A stretch of DNA of 52,298 nucleotides from Bacillota bacterium (GTDB lineage Bacteria; Bacillota; Bacilli; Alicyclobacillales; SLC66): assembly GCA_021793015.1 (NCBI GenBank), contig JAJYTO010000004.1, positions 1 through 52,298 of the forward strand. The letters are read 5' to 3'. The notes under the pieces were generated by a model. The model was given only the letters and a program-made list of their open reading frames with translations, was not told where the DNA came from and searched no databases. Position numbers and translations under genes: made by a program. Positions 7,727 through 16,485 of this stretch are shown here, one piece after another (positions within the stretch are counted from its first letter, which is position 1; each line of letters begins with the position of its first letter).

Positions 7727-8701
7727 TCACTGGTCAGACATATCAAGTCTGTGTGAGATTGTATCCCAGGACCGGATGATCGTTCCGTCCAGTGGTTTAT
7801 CTGTCATTTGTTTGACTGCCCGCAGCACCGCCCCGGTCGCTGGACTGTGCGCCAACAGGCGAAATGCGCGATCGGGCAGCCGATGCTGCAACTCTGTGAG
7901 CCAATGGTCGTTATGTGCGTATAAGCCGCCCCCGAGTACGATCGGATCGTCACATTTATTCTGCGATTGCGCGATGACCGATTCGACAAGAGCCGCATGC
8001 GCATCGAGGGCGGCTGTGACAATACCCGCTGCGACAGGGTCATGCGCCGCATTCCGGATCACGGAGGGCGCAAACGCAGCGACTCTTGCGACGGGATGAT
8101 CGCTGCGATAAATCACAGTGACGGCGTCGTCCGGATGCATAGTTTCACAAAATTGACATAACTGATCCTCCAGAGTAGTCGTTGGGCCCCTGCGTTCAAA
8201 GGATTGCAGGGCGGCCATGACGCCGCGTCTGCCGATGTCGAAGCCGCTTCCCTCATCGCCGATCAGGTACCCGTGTCCGCCCGCGCGCCTTACGGTTCCG
8301 GAGCGGTCCTCGCTGATTGCGATCGTGCCCGTGCCCGCGATCAGCGCGACGCCTGGACGCGCTTCCGTACCCGCCGACAGGGCGGCCAGTGCGTCTGGAA
8401 CAACCTGTATGCGGGCACCCGGAAACAACGCGTGAAGTTCCTGTTCCATGCGTTGGCTTGCCTCCCGGGAACTGACGCCCGAAAGCGCGGCGCACAGTGA
8501 CTGAAGGTGAAGCGCCTGCGCCCCGAGTTGCGTCAGACCGTTTTCGATCAGTTCGCGAATTCGCGTCAGGGCGACGTCCCAGCCCACGCTGTTTGGATTG
8601 CTCGCTCCGCCGGATACGGCAATTCCCTGCTGCGAGACGAGATCCATCACGGCCACCCGTGTTTTTGAGCCGCCTCCGTCAATGCCGACGTACAGTTCCA
8701 T
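7727..8701 (-). CDS. BadF/BadG/BcrA/BcrD-family amino-sugar kinase (N-acetylglucosamine/MurNAc kinase type)
   Basis: This 324-residue protein belongs to the actin-like sugar kinase fold. The phosphate-1 motif GIDGGGSKTRVAV is at the N-terminus, VALIAGTGTIAI in the middle, GYLIGDEGSGFDIGRR after it and IVLGGGLYAH as the adenosine motif. This set is that of N-acetylglucosamine kinases and of MurK, which phosphorylates GlcNAc and MurNAc released from cell wall. The gene is divergent from a MurR/RpiR regulator heading a muropeptide-salvage cluster, which supports an amino-sugar substrate. The start at 8701 has AAAGGGTG 6 bases upstream; GTG at 8710 is an alternative. Confidence 0.85.
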   Translation of the reverse strand: MELYVGIDGGGSKTRVAVMDLVSQQGIAVSGGASNPNSVGWDVALTRIRELIENGLTQLGAQALHLQSLCAALSGVSSREASQRMEQELHALFPGARIQVVPDALAALSAGTEARPGVALIAGTGTIAISEDRSGTVRRAGGHGYLIGDEGSGFDIGRRGVMAALQSFERRGPTTTLEDQLCQFCETMHPDDAVTVIYRSDHPVARVAAFAPSVIRNAAHDPVAAGIVTAALDAHAALVESVIAQSQNKCDDPIVLGGGLYAHNDHWLTELQHRLPDRAFRLLAHSPATGAVLRAVKQMTDKPLDGTIIRSWDTISHRLDMSDQ

Positions 8702-8901
8702 GTGCGTCACCCTTTTTGAACAGTTTCTTTACTGCGGGTCAGTTACCTATGAACGTTACTACCTGCGTGTGGAGAGTGTCAATGAGAGAATGCCTTCCAG
8801 ACGCCCGTCCTCGCGCTGGGCCCGGGCGCTCGCGTACATTGGGCGTTTTCCGTTTGCAGATATGGCGATGATGGGACGACGTAGGATGGTCAATATGGTA
8901 T

Positions 8902-8921
8902 TGTGAAAATGAGTTTCAACA
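8902..8921. promoter_or_regulatory. Candidate MurR/RpiR operator
   Basis: The dyad TGTGAAAATGAGTTTCAACA (GAAA-N5-TTTC core) lies in the divergent intergenic region between the kinase and the RpiR-type regulator. MurR/RpiR sites are typically short dyads of this kind, so autoregulation is plausible. Assignment rests on position and symmetry only. Confidence 0.4.
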
Positions 8922-8976
8922 TTCTGTGGCAAGAGATTTCATAAAACGGCGAACGATACAGCGAAAGGAGTTTTCC

Positions 8977-9834
8977 ATGGCACTCGACGGCGGATTGGTC
9001 AGATTGCGTCAGGCGCAGGAATTGGCGCCTTCAGAACGCAAGATCGCGGACTTCATTCTACAGGATCCGGGTTCATTTCTTAAGATGAACCTGGCGGAAT
9101 TGGCGGAGCAGAGCGGTTCGAGCAGTGCTGCCGTGGTGCGGTTGTGGCAGTCGCTCAAATTTGACGGATTCCACGATCTGAAACTGCGCGTCGCCGGAGA
9201 CTATCAGAAGGAACAGACGCAATCTCCCAAACTCTATGAGGAGATTGAACAGGGCTCGGATTTGGAGACCATTGTTCACGCTGTGAAGGAGCGGTCCCTT
9301 CAGGGCATTCAGCATACCGCCAGTCTGGTGGACGTGAATACGCTGGGCAGGGCTGTCGAGAAGCTGGCCGGGGCGCGGCGCATCTGCCTGTTCGGTGTCG
9401 GAGCTTCCGGCATTATCGCGGAAGATATGGCCACGAAGCTGCTGCGCATCGGATTGTCGGCGATGTCTTTTCGAGATTACCATCAGAGTGTCATCTATGC
9501 GACGCAGCTATGCGACAAGGATGTTCTTCTTGGCGTGTCCTATTCGGGGTTTACGACTGACACTCTGGAGGTTGCGCAGATTGCCAGGGGGCGCGGGGCG
9601 ACATTGATTACGGTGACACAGTACAGAAAAAATCCGCTGCGTGAACTCGCGGACATCGCCCTCTATGTATCGGCGGACGAATCGGTGATTCGCGCAGCGG
9701 CCATGACCTCGCGGTTAAACTCATTATTTGTAATGGATCTGTTGTTCACCGGCGTCGCCAGCCGGAAGTTTGAGGAGAGTATTGACATCCTGGATGCGAC
9801 GGGAGCAGCGGCGGCGAGGCATCGCAAGAGCTAG
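8977..9834 (+). CDS. murR: MurR/RpiR family transcriptional regulator
   Basis: This 285-residue protein has an N-terminal HTH_6 domain (about residues 1-77: LAPSERKIADFILQDPG, then LAELAEQSGSSSAAVVRLWQ) and a C-terminal SIS domain (about 120-260: RRICLFGVGASGIIAEDMATK, then VLLGVSYSGFT). SIS domains of this family bind phosphorylated amino sugars such as MurNAc-6-phosphate. It stands at the head of the muropeptide-salvage genes, divergent from the sugar kinase. The start at 8977 is set by AAAGGAG 7 bases upstream. The symbol follows the B. subtilis cluster context; the exact effector (GlcNAc-6-P or MurNAc-6-P) is not determinable here. Confidence 0.85.
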   Translation: MALDGGLVRLRQAQELAPSERKIADFILQDPGSFLKMNLAELAEQSGSSSAAVVRLWQSLKFDGFHDLKLRVAGDYQKEQTQSPKLYEEIEQGSDLETIVHAVKERSLQGIQHTASLVDVNTLGRAVEKLAGARRICLFGVGASGIIAEDMATKLLRIGLSAMSFRDYHQSVIYATQLCDKDVLLGVSYSGFTTDTLEVAQIARGRGATLITVTQYRKNPLRELADIALYVSADESVIRAAAMTSRLNSLFVMDLLFTGVASRKFEESIDILDATGAAAARHRKS

Positions 9835-9961
9835 CCGCGACCGTCTGCCTCCCGCGCTTCGCCGATGGATCGCAAATGTGAGCGCCGCGCAGGCGTTGTG
9901 GGTCGTCCCCGTACCCGATCGTGGGATTGCCGACGGTGAAATGTGAAAGGGAGGTTGGCGC

Positions 9962-11098
9962 TTGGATATCGAGATAGATCGTGAGGCGCTGGCAGTCACC
10001 TCATTTTCGGAGGACAGGCTTCGTCTGGTGGGGGACCGCCTTTTGCGGGCGACGGGCTTGAAAGAGACGCCGGGCGCGGTCCTTGTCCTTGGTCAGGGTG
10101 ATGCGACCGTGTGCACCGTGGTGTCCGGAATGGAGATCGACCTTCCGGACCAGCGGCGGGAGATGACGGTGAAGACGATTTTCGATCTCGCGTCATTGAC
10201 GAAAGTGTGTGCGACGCTGCCGGCCATCCTGTTGTTGATCGATCGCGGCGAAGTGCTGCTTTCCGATCGACTTGAGACGTATTTCCCGGAATATGGAGAC
10301 GGAATCAAGCGTATGGTGACTGTCAAACATTTGCTTGCGCATTCATCGGGACTGCCCCCAGGCGATTCTTTGCCTGCTCTTCCGGATGTCGGGGCGCGTT
10401 GGCGTCGCGTGGCCCAGATTCCTCTTGTCTGCGAGCCTGGTCACCGCGTCGTGTACAGCGATATCGGATTCATGCTGTTGGGCCGCTTGGTGGAACTGAT
10501 TTCCGGACAGCCGCTCGACGAGTTTGTCAAGAAGAACGTCTTTCTGCCGCTCGGCATGAATGAGACGTCGTTTCGACCCACCCGCGCTCTGGCGGAACCG
10601 GGAGAGGATGCGTGGGGCGAAACGCCCTACAGTCCGCCTGGCTTTGCCGCGACAGAGATTGTCAAAGGCAACGGGCGCGCCGCTTACGCTTTTGTGCACG
10701 ATGAGAACGCGTATTCGCTTGGGGGCGTTTGTGGACACGCCGGATTGTTCAGTTCGGCGCACGATGTTGCGCGGTATGCCCGCATGTGGCTTGGCAACGG
10801 TCCGCAGGTACTGTCCCGCCGGGCGATGGAGACGGCGTTGCAATGTTTCACCGAGGGGCTTGACGGACGCCGTGGACTGGGATGGTGCCTCCGGGGAGAC
10901 GCGTATGATCACATGGGGGACCTGTGGTCACCGTCCAGCTTCGGCCACACCGGATTTACCGGCACCTCAATCTCCATCGACCGCGCGGAACAGGTCTGGA
11001 TGGTGCTGCTCACCAACCGCGTTCATTACGGCCGCGAAGGGGATCCTCTGCGACTGCGCAGATCGCTGCACAATCTGGTGATGCGCGCCCTCCTGTGA
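9962..11098 (+). CDS. Serine beta-lactamase-fold hydrolase (AmpC/YbbE class)
   Basis: This 378-residue protein has the penicillin-binding-like active site: the nucleophile in SLTK (about residue 79), the second element in VVYSDIGFMLLG and HTGFTGTS in place of KTG. These define the beta-lactamase/esterase family PF00144, which includes the YbbE/AmiE-type hydrolase of the B. subtilis MurNAc cluster. There is no signal peptide, so unlike secreted YbbE this copy should be cytoplasmic and might act on imported muropeptides. It starts with TTG, chosen because GGGAGG lies about 7 bases upstream. It follows murR by 127 bases. The substrate (amide, ester or peptide bond) is unknown. Confidence 0.82.
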   Translation: MDIEIDREALAVTSFSEDRLRLVGDRLLRATGLKETPGAVLVLGQGDATVCTVVSGMEIDLPDQRREMTVKTIFDLASLTKVCATLPAILLLIDRGEVLLSDRLETYFPEYGDGIKRMVTVKHLLAHSSGLPPGDSLPALPDVGARWRRVAQIPLVCEPGHRVVYSDIGFMLLGRLVELISGQPLDEFVKKNVFLPLGMNETSFRPTRALAEPGEDAWGETPYSPPGFAATEIVKGNGRAAYAFVHDENAYSLGGVCGHAGLFSSAHDVARYARMWLGNGPQVLSRRAMETALQCFTEGLDGRRGLGWCLRGDAYDHMGDLWSPSSFGHTGFTGTSISIDRAEQVWMVLLTNRVHYGREGDPLRLRRSLHNLVMRALL

Positions 11099-11140
11099 AA
11101 CGGGCGCCGCGAAGTCTTTCACAGTTACAAGGCCCACTCG

Positions 11141-11389
11141 GGGAGGAGTCCTGTATTGTGCCCGTCGCGAGTTTAGCGACAGCGCTGGACTCCCGCCAGG
11201 ACGGATCATGCATGCCGCTGCAGCGAGTATTAGCGGCCTTCAGGCCGCGGCTGTCTGAGCGGCAGCGGCATGCATGATCCGTCCTGACAGGCAGGGACCA
11301 CCGTGTTTTTATACGGCAACTTGTCAGGCGCGTCTGGCAAGTTGCCATGGTTGGCGGTGGCCGTCAGGCCATGTTGGTTTTGGGATAGA
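11141..11389 (+). repeat. Long-hairpin repeat, copy 2 (double copy with full tail)
   Basis: A composite element. 11141-11192 resembles the left half of the copy near 5.1 kb, including GTCGCGAGTTTAGCGAC. Then a perfect 22-bp inverted repeat (11199-11220 with 11263-11284) encloses a loop with GCGAGTATTAGCG and GCTGTCTGAGC, followed by GGCAGGGACCACCG. The tail continues with a hairpin CGGCAACTTG...CAAGTTGCC and a GGCCGTCAGGCC stem ending near 11389. The tail recurs at 28160-28210 and, on the minus strand, at 33090-33212. It fills the gap before the GH84 gene. Confidence 0.75.
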
Positions 11390-11497
11390 CATCCATGCCT
11401 GAGTTTTGCGAGGCAAAATCTCACTTGCGCAGCACCAACAACCGGGAAGAAAAATACGCCTGCGGCGATATTTCGGGATAAGGAGGCTTCAGGACGC

Positions 11498-13075
11498 ATG
11501 ACGCTTGGCAGGTCAGGCAAGGCTACGCGTGTTGTGGCAGCGGCGGCGCTGGCAGCGGCGGCGGTCGTGTGGGTCGCCGGCCCCGCGCAGGAACCGTACG
11601 CCAGACACACGGGCCGCGCGCCGAACACCCACGCCAGACACACGGGCGGCGTGCCGAACACCCACGGCAGTTACACGGGCGGCGTGCCGAATATCCACGG
11701 CAGTCGCGCGTCTGTGGACCGCCGTGCCCCATCAATCCCCGGTCCGTCCTTTCTGGCAGGGGTTGTGGAAGGATTCTACGGACCCTCCTGGAGTGTGCGC
11801 GACACACTTCATATGTTTCGCTTCATGCATCAGCATGATATGAACGCGTTTGTGTATGCGCCAAAAAACGATCCATATGAACGGGTCGACTGGCGTCAAC
11901 TCTATCCCGCGTCCGCCTGGCGAACGATGCGGACACTGATTGCCGGGGCGCGGGCGAACGGGATTCAGTTTGTGTATTCGATCAGTCCCGGTCTGAGCAT
12001 CACCTACAGTTCCCAAACCGACCGCACGCTCCTGATTCGAAAAATAAACCAGCTCCGGGCGGCGGGAGTCAATACGTTTATGCTGAGTTTCGACGACATT
12101 ACAGGAACGCTCAATCACGCGGACGCGGTGCGCTACGGCGGCAATCTGGCGCGCGCCCAATCGTCCTTGGCAGACTATGTGTGGCGGACAGAACGGGCCA
12201 GGGATCCCCAATTTCGTCTGCTGCTCGCGGAGACGATGTACTTTGGCACACGGGACATCCCCTATTGGTCCGGGCTGAAGAAGTACCTGTTGCCTGCGAT
12301 TGAGCCGATCTGGACCGGTCCGTGGGTTCTCTCAAACTCGATGACGGCCGCTCAGGTGCGGGCTGTTGAGAACGATATGGGACATCGCATCGTGATCTGG
12401 GACAACTATCCAGTCAATGACTTTACCTACGTTGTGGCGCACAAACCGGAATTATTCATGGGTCCGCTTATCGGCCGCGCGCCGGGTATCCCTAAACTCG
12501 TCGCCGGTTATCTTTTCAATCCCATGCTTCAGGCGCGCGCATCGGAGGTGGCGTTGTGGACAGCCGCGAGCTATCTTCATAATCCGGCGCACTATCGACC
12601 TTACGCATCCTGGAATGCGGCGCTAAAAGCGATTGGGGGTCCGGCGTACGCCGACTTTCGGTTATTTGCAGAGAACGAAAATTCCCGCTACTACGACAAT
12701 CTGCAACCTGTACTGCTGGCGAGAGCGGTATCGGCTTTCTGGAAACAGGAGTCTGTCACACGATCCCTGACCGACACGCTCCTGTACAGCCAGTTTCATG
12801 CCATGGCGGCGGTCAATGCGGCCTTGGCGCAGCGACTCCCCGATCATGCGCTGTACGAAGAAATCGCTCCTTTTGCCCAATTGTTGTCTTTTCAAGGCAG
12901 ATTGGGAATGGCGGCTATTCTTGCGGCGCAACAGGAAAAGCGCGGCGCCCTTCCGGCGCCGCAGGTCCGCCGGCTCAGGAGCGGCCTCCATGAACTGCAG
13001 CGCAATCCCGATGTGATCGCGGGAACTGTGGTTGAGTCGTTTGTGTCGCGTGTTCTTGCCCAGGCTGGCCAATGA
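11498..13075 (+). CDS. Secreted GH84 beta-N-acetylglucosaminidase
   Basis: This 525-residue protein has a signal peptide (basic GRSGKATR then an Ala/Val-rich helix), a low-complexity linker and a GH84 (NAGidase, PF07555) catalytic domain from about residue 85. GVVEGFYGPSWS, NAFVYAPKNDPYERVDWR and the twin aspartates in FMLSFDDITG are the family signature; the DD pair gives the general acid and the residue assisting the substrate N-acetyl group. In this cluster it probably releases GlcNAc from wall fragments outside the membrane, the job of GH3 NagZ in B. subtilis. The linker carries a near-perfect 11-residue repeat (HTGGVPNTHG-like). The start is fixed by AGGAGG at 11482-11487; the longer frame from 11303 only translates an upstream repeat element. 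Confidence 0.87.
   Translation: MTLGRSGKATRVVAAAALAAAAVVWVAGPAQEPYARHTGRAPNTHARHTGGVPNTHGSYTGGVPNIHGSRASVDRRAPSIPGPSFLAGVVEGFYGPSWSVRDTLHMFRFMHQHDMNAFVYAPKNDPYERVDWRQLYPASAWRTMRTLIAGARANGIQFVYSISPGLSITYSSQTDRTLLIRKINQLRAAGVNTFMLSFDDITGTLNHADAVRYGGNLARAQSSLADYVWRTERARDPQFRLLLAETMYFGTRDIPYWSGLKKYLLPAIEPIWTGPWVLSNSMTAAQVRAVENDMGHRIVIWDNYPVNDFTYVVAHKPELFMGPLIGRAPGIPKLVAGYLFNPMLQARASEVALWTAASYLHNPAHYRPYASWNAALKAIGGPAYADFRLFAENENSRYYDNLQPVLLARAVSAFWKQESVTRSLTDTLLYSQFHAMAAVNAALAQRLPDHALYEEIAPFAQLLSFQGRLGMAAILAAQQEKRGALPAPQVRRLRSGLHELQRNPDVIAGTVVESFVSRVLAQAGQ
11598..11705 (+). repeat. 33-bp tandem repeat in the GH84 linker
   Basis: About three imperfect copies of a 33-bp unit containing CACACGGGC and GTGCCGAACACCCACG encode the linker between the signal peptide and the catalytic domain. 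The unit length keeps the frame. Confidence 0.8.
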
Positions 13076-13117
13076 TGATGGAGGACAGGGCACAGGGCAT
13101 AGGGCGGGTGGGGTGTG

Positions 13118-13176
13118 CGGAGGCGCTGCCTGGCAATGCGCCGGGGAGTTCTGACCTCTTTTTGAACAACCTCTAA
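13118..13176. repeat. Partial palindromic-element end
   Basis: This segment nearly matches the right end of the element at 18301-18579, including TGCGCCGGGGAGTTCTGAC and TTTTTGAACAACCTCT. Only this end is present, so it is a relic or a solo terminus between the GH84 gene and dppA. Confidence 0.7.
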
Positions 13177-13197
13177 GGGTCAAAGGGGAGATATGGC

Positions 13198-14049
13198 GTG
13201 CGAATCTATATCAGCGCAGACGGTGAAGGCGTATCGGCCGTGGTCAGCGGCGACGAAATGTTTCCCGGCGCTGCGGAATACGCGTTTTTTCGGGAGATGA
13301 TGACTGCGGATGTCAATGCGGCGATAGCGGGAGCTTTTGCGGGGGGAGCCACCTCTGTCGTGGTCAACGACACACATTGGTCGAAGCGCAATCTCCTGCC
13401 CGACAGACTGGATCCGCGCGCCGATCTCATGCGCGGCAGCGGCAAACCGCTCTCCATGATGGACGGCGTCGGGGCCGGGTATGACGGCGCGTTCTTTGTG
13501 GGCTACCACGCGCGAGTGGGCGGATCCGTCGGCGTCGCCAATGAGACCGTGATGGGTCGCCAGATCTATGACGTCCGAATCAACGGCCGTTCCGTGGGCG
13601 AACTGGAGATCAATGCGGCGATCGCCGCTCATTTCGGCGTTCCCGTCATTCTCGTCACTGGCGACGACAAACTAGCGGTCGAAACCGCCGCTGCGCTGCC
13701 TGACGCAGAGACTGCGATCGTCAAGTACGCGATCGAACGCTGGTCGGCGCGGTGTCTCAGCCCGCAAAGAGCGCAGGCGCTGATCCGTCAACGCGCGGAA
13801 ACCGCGGTGGTCAGACTCAGAACGCAAGGGCACTTCGCGGCTTTCCGATTGGAGATGCAGGATTCACTGCGCTGCGAAGTCGAATTTATCTCGACAGCGC
13901 AGGCTGGCGCTGCCCATCTGATGCCCGGAACGAAACGGATTGGCGCCCGCACCGTCATGTATGAGGCAGGCGATGCGGTGACCGCCGCGCGCGCCATATT
14001 GGCCATGATGTTTCTCGGCTGCCGGGCGACCGATGAGGTGTACGGCTAA
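13198..14049 (+). CDS. dppA: D-aminopeptidase, M55 (DppA) family
   Basis: This 283-residue zinc peptidase cleaves N-terminal D-amino acids, classically D-Ala-D-Ala, from short peptides. The family motif SADGEGVSAVV holds the Asp and Glu metal ligands at the N-terminus; NDTHWSKRNLLP and GYHARVG carry the histidine ligands and active site; NETVMGRQIYDVRING is also characteristic. Normal DppA length is about 275. It starts with GTG, with GGGGAG upstream. Placed among muropeptide-degrading genes, it probably removes D-alanine from stem peptides. No signal peptide, so it is cytoplasmic. Confidence 0.9.
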   Translation: MRIYISADGEGVSAVVSGDEMFPGAAEYAFFREMMTADVNAAIAGAFAGGATSVVVNDTHWSKRNLLPDRLDPRADLMRGSGKPLSMMDGVGAGYDGAFFVGYHARVGGSVGVANETVMGRQIYDVRINGRSVGELEINAAIAAHFGVPVILVTGDDKLAVETAAALPDAETAIVKYAIERWSARCLSPQRAQALIRQRAETAVVRLRTQGHFAAFRLEMQDSLRCEVEFISTAQAGAAHLMPGTKRIGARTVMYEAGDAVTAARAILAMMFLGCRATDEVYG

Positions 14050-14186
14050 CGGTTTCGGAATACAATTTCAATCACCAGATCCGTTTTTGCGACGGGAAAC
14101 ATCCGCAATGTGCCGGGATCACCATGAATACGGTTTCCGTTTTCGATGCGACGTTTTGAGTCTGCATGCAGGGGAGGTGCGTCACC

Positions 14187-15338
14187 ATGGTGAAACTGGG
14201 CGTCGAGGTCCTCTTTGAAAGCGAACGCAAGACCATCCATGGGCGGAGGGTGGGACTGGTCAGCAACTATGCCATGACAGACAGTCGGTTGACGCCCGTC
14301 ATCGACCTGTTCTTGGGCGATTCTGACTGTCGATTGGTCAAGCTTTACGGTCCCGAGCATGGCGTCCGCAACAGCGCCAAAGAGGGTGAACATGTCGACT
14401 TCGCCGTTGACCGGCACTCGGGCCTGCCTGCATACAGCCTGTACGGCGACGCCAAAAAACCAACACTTGCCATGCTGTCTGGAATCGATGTGCTCGTCAT
14501 CGATTTGCAGGACATTGGCTGCCGGTATTACACCAACATGAATACGACCGCCCTGTGCCTGGATGCGTGCGCGCAAGCGGGCTTGCCCTGCGTGGTCCTG
14601 GATCGTCCGAATCCCATCGGCGCGAGTCGCGAGGGCTACGCGATGCCCGCGGAGTTCGCTTCCTTCGTCGGCATGCGCGGAATACCGAACCGGCACGGAC
14701 TGACCATGGGCGAACTCGCGCGCTTCCACCAGTCAGGAATGGCCGCTCCGGTTGATTTGACGGTTGTGCCCCTGAAGGGCTGGAGACGGTCGATGCTCTT
14801 TGGCGAAACCGGCTTGCCGTTTGTGTCTCCGTCGCCCAACACATCGACGCCGGAGATGACGCTCCTGTATCCTGGCACGTGCCTGTTTGAGGGGACCAAT
14901 GTGAGCGTGGGCCGCGGAACCGGTCGACCCTTTGAAATGATTGGCGCCCCCTGGATTGACGGGCACGCGCTGGCCAAGCGGTTCAACGCCCTTGCAGCGC
15001 CGGGCGTGGCCGCGCGGCCCGTCTATTTTTCCCCGCATGATTCCGTCTATGCCGGCGAACTGTGTGAGGGTGTCCAGTTGCATATCACCGATGCGCGTGC
15101 GATCCACGCTCTCAAGACGGGTATCCTCCTGCTTCAGGAGGTCGCTTTTCTATACGCGGGCGATTTTCGGTTTCTCTCTGTACAATCAGGCGCCCGTCCT
15201 TTTTTCGACCTCCTGGCTGGGGACGATCGTTTGCGCGCGGCCATCATCGACGGCGCGGCGCGGAGTTATCTGACGGACGAGAGCGAGGCGCTGTCGCAGT
15301 TTGCGCGGCAAGTGCGCGATGCAGAACTGTACGACTAG
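14187..15338 (+). CDS. namZ: Exo-beta-N-acetylmuramidase, NamZ/DUF1343 family
   Basis: This 383-residue protein matches DUF1343, founded on B. subtilis YbbC (NamZ), which releases terminal MurNAc from peptidoglycan fragments. Motifs include GVEVLFES, VGLVSNYA, LYGPEHGVRN, SLYGDAKKPT, VLVIDLQDIGCRYYTNM, VLDRPNPIG, PSPNTSTPEMTLLYPGTCL, EGTNVSVGRGTGRPFE and GAPWIDG. The start at 14187 has GGGGAGGTG about 7 bases upstream. B. subtilis NamZ is exported; no signal peptide is visible here, so this copy may work on fragments already taken up. It follows dppA by 137 bases. Confidence 0.9.
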   Translation: MVKLGVEVLFESERKTIHGRRVGLVSNYAMTDSRLTPVIDLFLGDSDCRLVKLYGPEHGVRNSAKEGEHVDFAVDRHSGLPAYSLYGDAKKPTLAMLSGIDVLVIDLQDIGCRYYTNMNTTALCLDACAQAGLPCVVLDRPNPIGASREGYAMPAEFASFVGMRGIPNRHGLTMGELARFHQSGMAAPVDLTVVPLKGWRRSMLFGETGLPFVSPSPNTSTPEMTLLYPGTCLFEGTNVSVGRGTGRPFEMIGAPWIDGHALAKRFNALAAPGVAARPVYFSPHDSVYAGELCEGVQLHITDARAIHALKTGILLLQEVAFLYAGDFRFLSVQSGARPFFDLLAGDDRLRAAIIDGAARSYLTDESEALSQFARQVRDAELYD

Positions 15339-15390
15339 GGGTCGGGCGGCATTCGATCGCTCCGGCGCCAACAGCCGGATGAAAAGGCAT

Positions 15391-15450
15391 CGGCGGTGTT
15401 CTTGGCGGATGCATAAGCCGTCCGACTGGCACGGACTACCGTGATTTTCC
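15391..15450 (+). repeat. Decayed long-hairpin repeat, copy 3
   Basis: The segment GGCGGTGTTCTTGGCGG, then GATGCATAAGCCGTCC, then GGCACGGACTACCGTG, aligns in order with the right half of the copy at 11250-11310 (GCTGTCTGAGCGG, GCATGATCCGTCC, GGCAGGGACCACCGTG). No intact left arm is visible. It lies between namZ and the GNAT gene. Confidence 0.5.
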
Positions 15451-15487
15451 GGGACAGGATTAGGGAACAACGGAATGAGAGGATGAG

Positions 15488-16441
15488 GTGAGTGTCTTGA
15501 TCCGGACTTATCAAGGCGGCGACGAAGAAGGAATCGTCGCAGTGTGGAATCGGTCGATGCCCCAGGATCCGATCTCGGGCGCGGTATTTATGAAACGGGT
15601 ATTGGCGGACGTGAACTTTGATCCCGCAGGGCTGTTCGTCGCCCTGCGCGACGGAAGGGTCGCGGGCGCGCTGTTCGCGGTCGTGCGGTCGACACCCATG
15701 TGGGGCTCCGATTTGGAACCTGGCTCCGCCTGGATTACGTTCTTTTGCGTGGATCCGGACTATCGGCGGCAGGGTATCGGTCGGGCGCTGTTTGCTGCTG
15801 CAAGGGACTATTGTTCAGCACGGGATCGAAAGACTGTCTACTTCTCGTCTTACGCGCCGAACTATTTTCTTCCGGGAATCGACGCCGTCGCGTATCCGGC
15901 GGGGAAGCTGCTGCTGGAAGCGGCGGGATTCCGGGTCTACTATGGCTGCGCCGCCATGGACAAGGGATTGGTTGGCTACGAGATTCCGGACGATGTCAGG
16001 CAGTTGGAAGTCTTGCGCAGGTCGGAAGGCTATGATTTCGGGCCGTTGACCATGCCCTATTTGACACAGGTGATCGACTTCAGCACGCGGGTGTTCAACG
16101 CCGACTGGGGTCGGGCCATCCGCGAGGCGCTCGTCCAGGGGGTTCCCATGCACCGGTTTCTCGTTGCGGTGCGGCAGGGGATTGTGGAAGGGTTCTGCAT
16201 GTACGGTGGATACGATGGAATCGCCGAGCGGTTTGGTCCCTTCGGCGTCGATCCGCAGCGGCAGGGCGCAGGGTTGGGGAAAATTCTGCTCTATCGCTGC
16301 ATGGAGGCCATGCGGGCCGAGGGATTGCACACAGCATGGTTCTTGTGGACTGGGGAGACATCGCCCGCGGGACATCTGTATCTGAGGGCTGGGTTTGCTG
16401 TCACGCGTCGGTTTGAAGTCATGCGTTTGATGCTGGACTGA
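15488..16441 (+). CDS. Tandem GNAT-domain N-acetyltransferase
   Basis: This 317-residue protein has two acetyltransferase folds. The first (about 1-160) has FFCVDPDYRRQGIGRALF, the acetyl-CoA pyrophosphate loop; the second (about 180-317) has FGPFGVDPQRQGAGLGKILL and AWFLWTGETSPAGHLYLRAGF. Duplicate GNAT proteins of this length are common in Bacilli near sugar-processing genes. The substrate is unknown; an amino-sugar or muropeptide amine fits the location between NamZ and a deacetylase. It starts with GTG at 15488; TTG at 15497 has a better-placed GAGGTG and is an alternative. Confidence 0.82.
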   Translation: MSVLIRTYQGGDEEGIVAVWNRSMPQDPISGAVFMKRVLADVNFDPAGLFVALRDGRVAGALFAVVRSTPMWGSDLEPGSAWITFFCVDPDYRRQGIGRALFAAARDYCSARDRKTVYFSSYAPNYFLPGIDAVAYPAGKLLLEAAGFRVYYGCAAMDKGLVGYEIPDDVRQLEVLRRSEGYDFGPLTMPYLTQVIDFSTRVFNADWGRAIREALVQGVPMHRFLVAVRQGIVEGFCMYGGYDGIAERFGPFGVDPQRQGAGLGKILLYRCMEAMRAEGLHTAWFLWTGETSPAGHLYLRAGFAVTRRFEVMRLMLD

Positions 16442-16485
16442 CGCATGGCCTGAACTGACAATTGAGAGAACGGGAGTGGATCCAT

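Noticed and set aside
11303-11497. N-terminal extension of the GH84 protein (including GKLPWLAVAVRPCWF)
   Set aside because: These codons only translate the dispersed repeat tail, which gives near-identical peptides at two unrelated loci; the true start has AGGAGG and a signal peptide.
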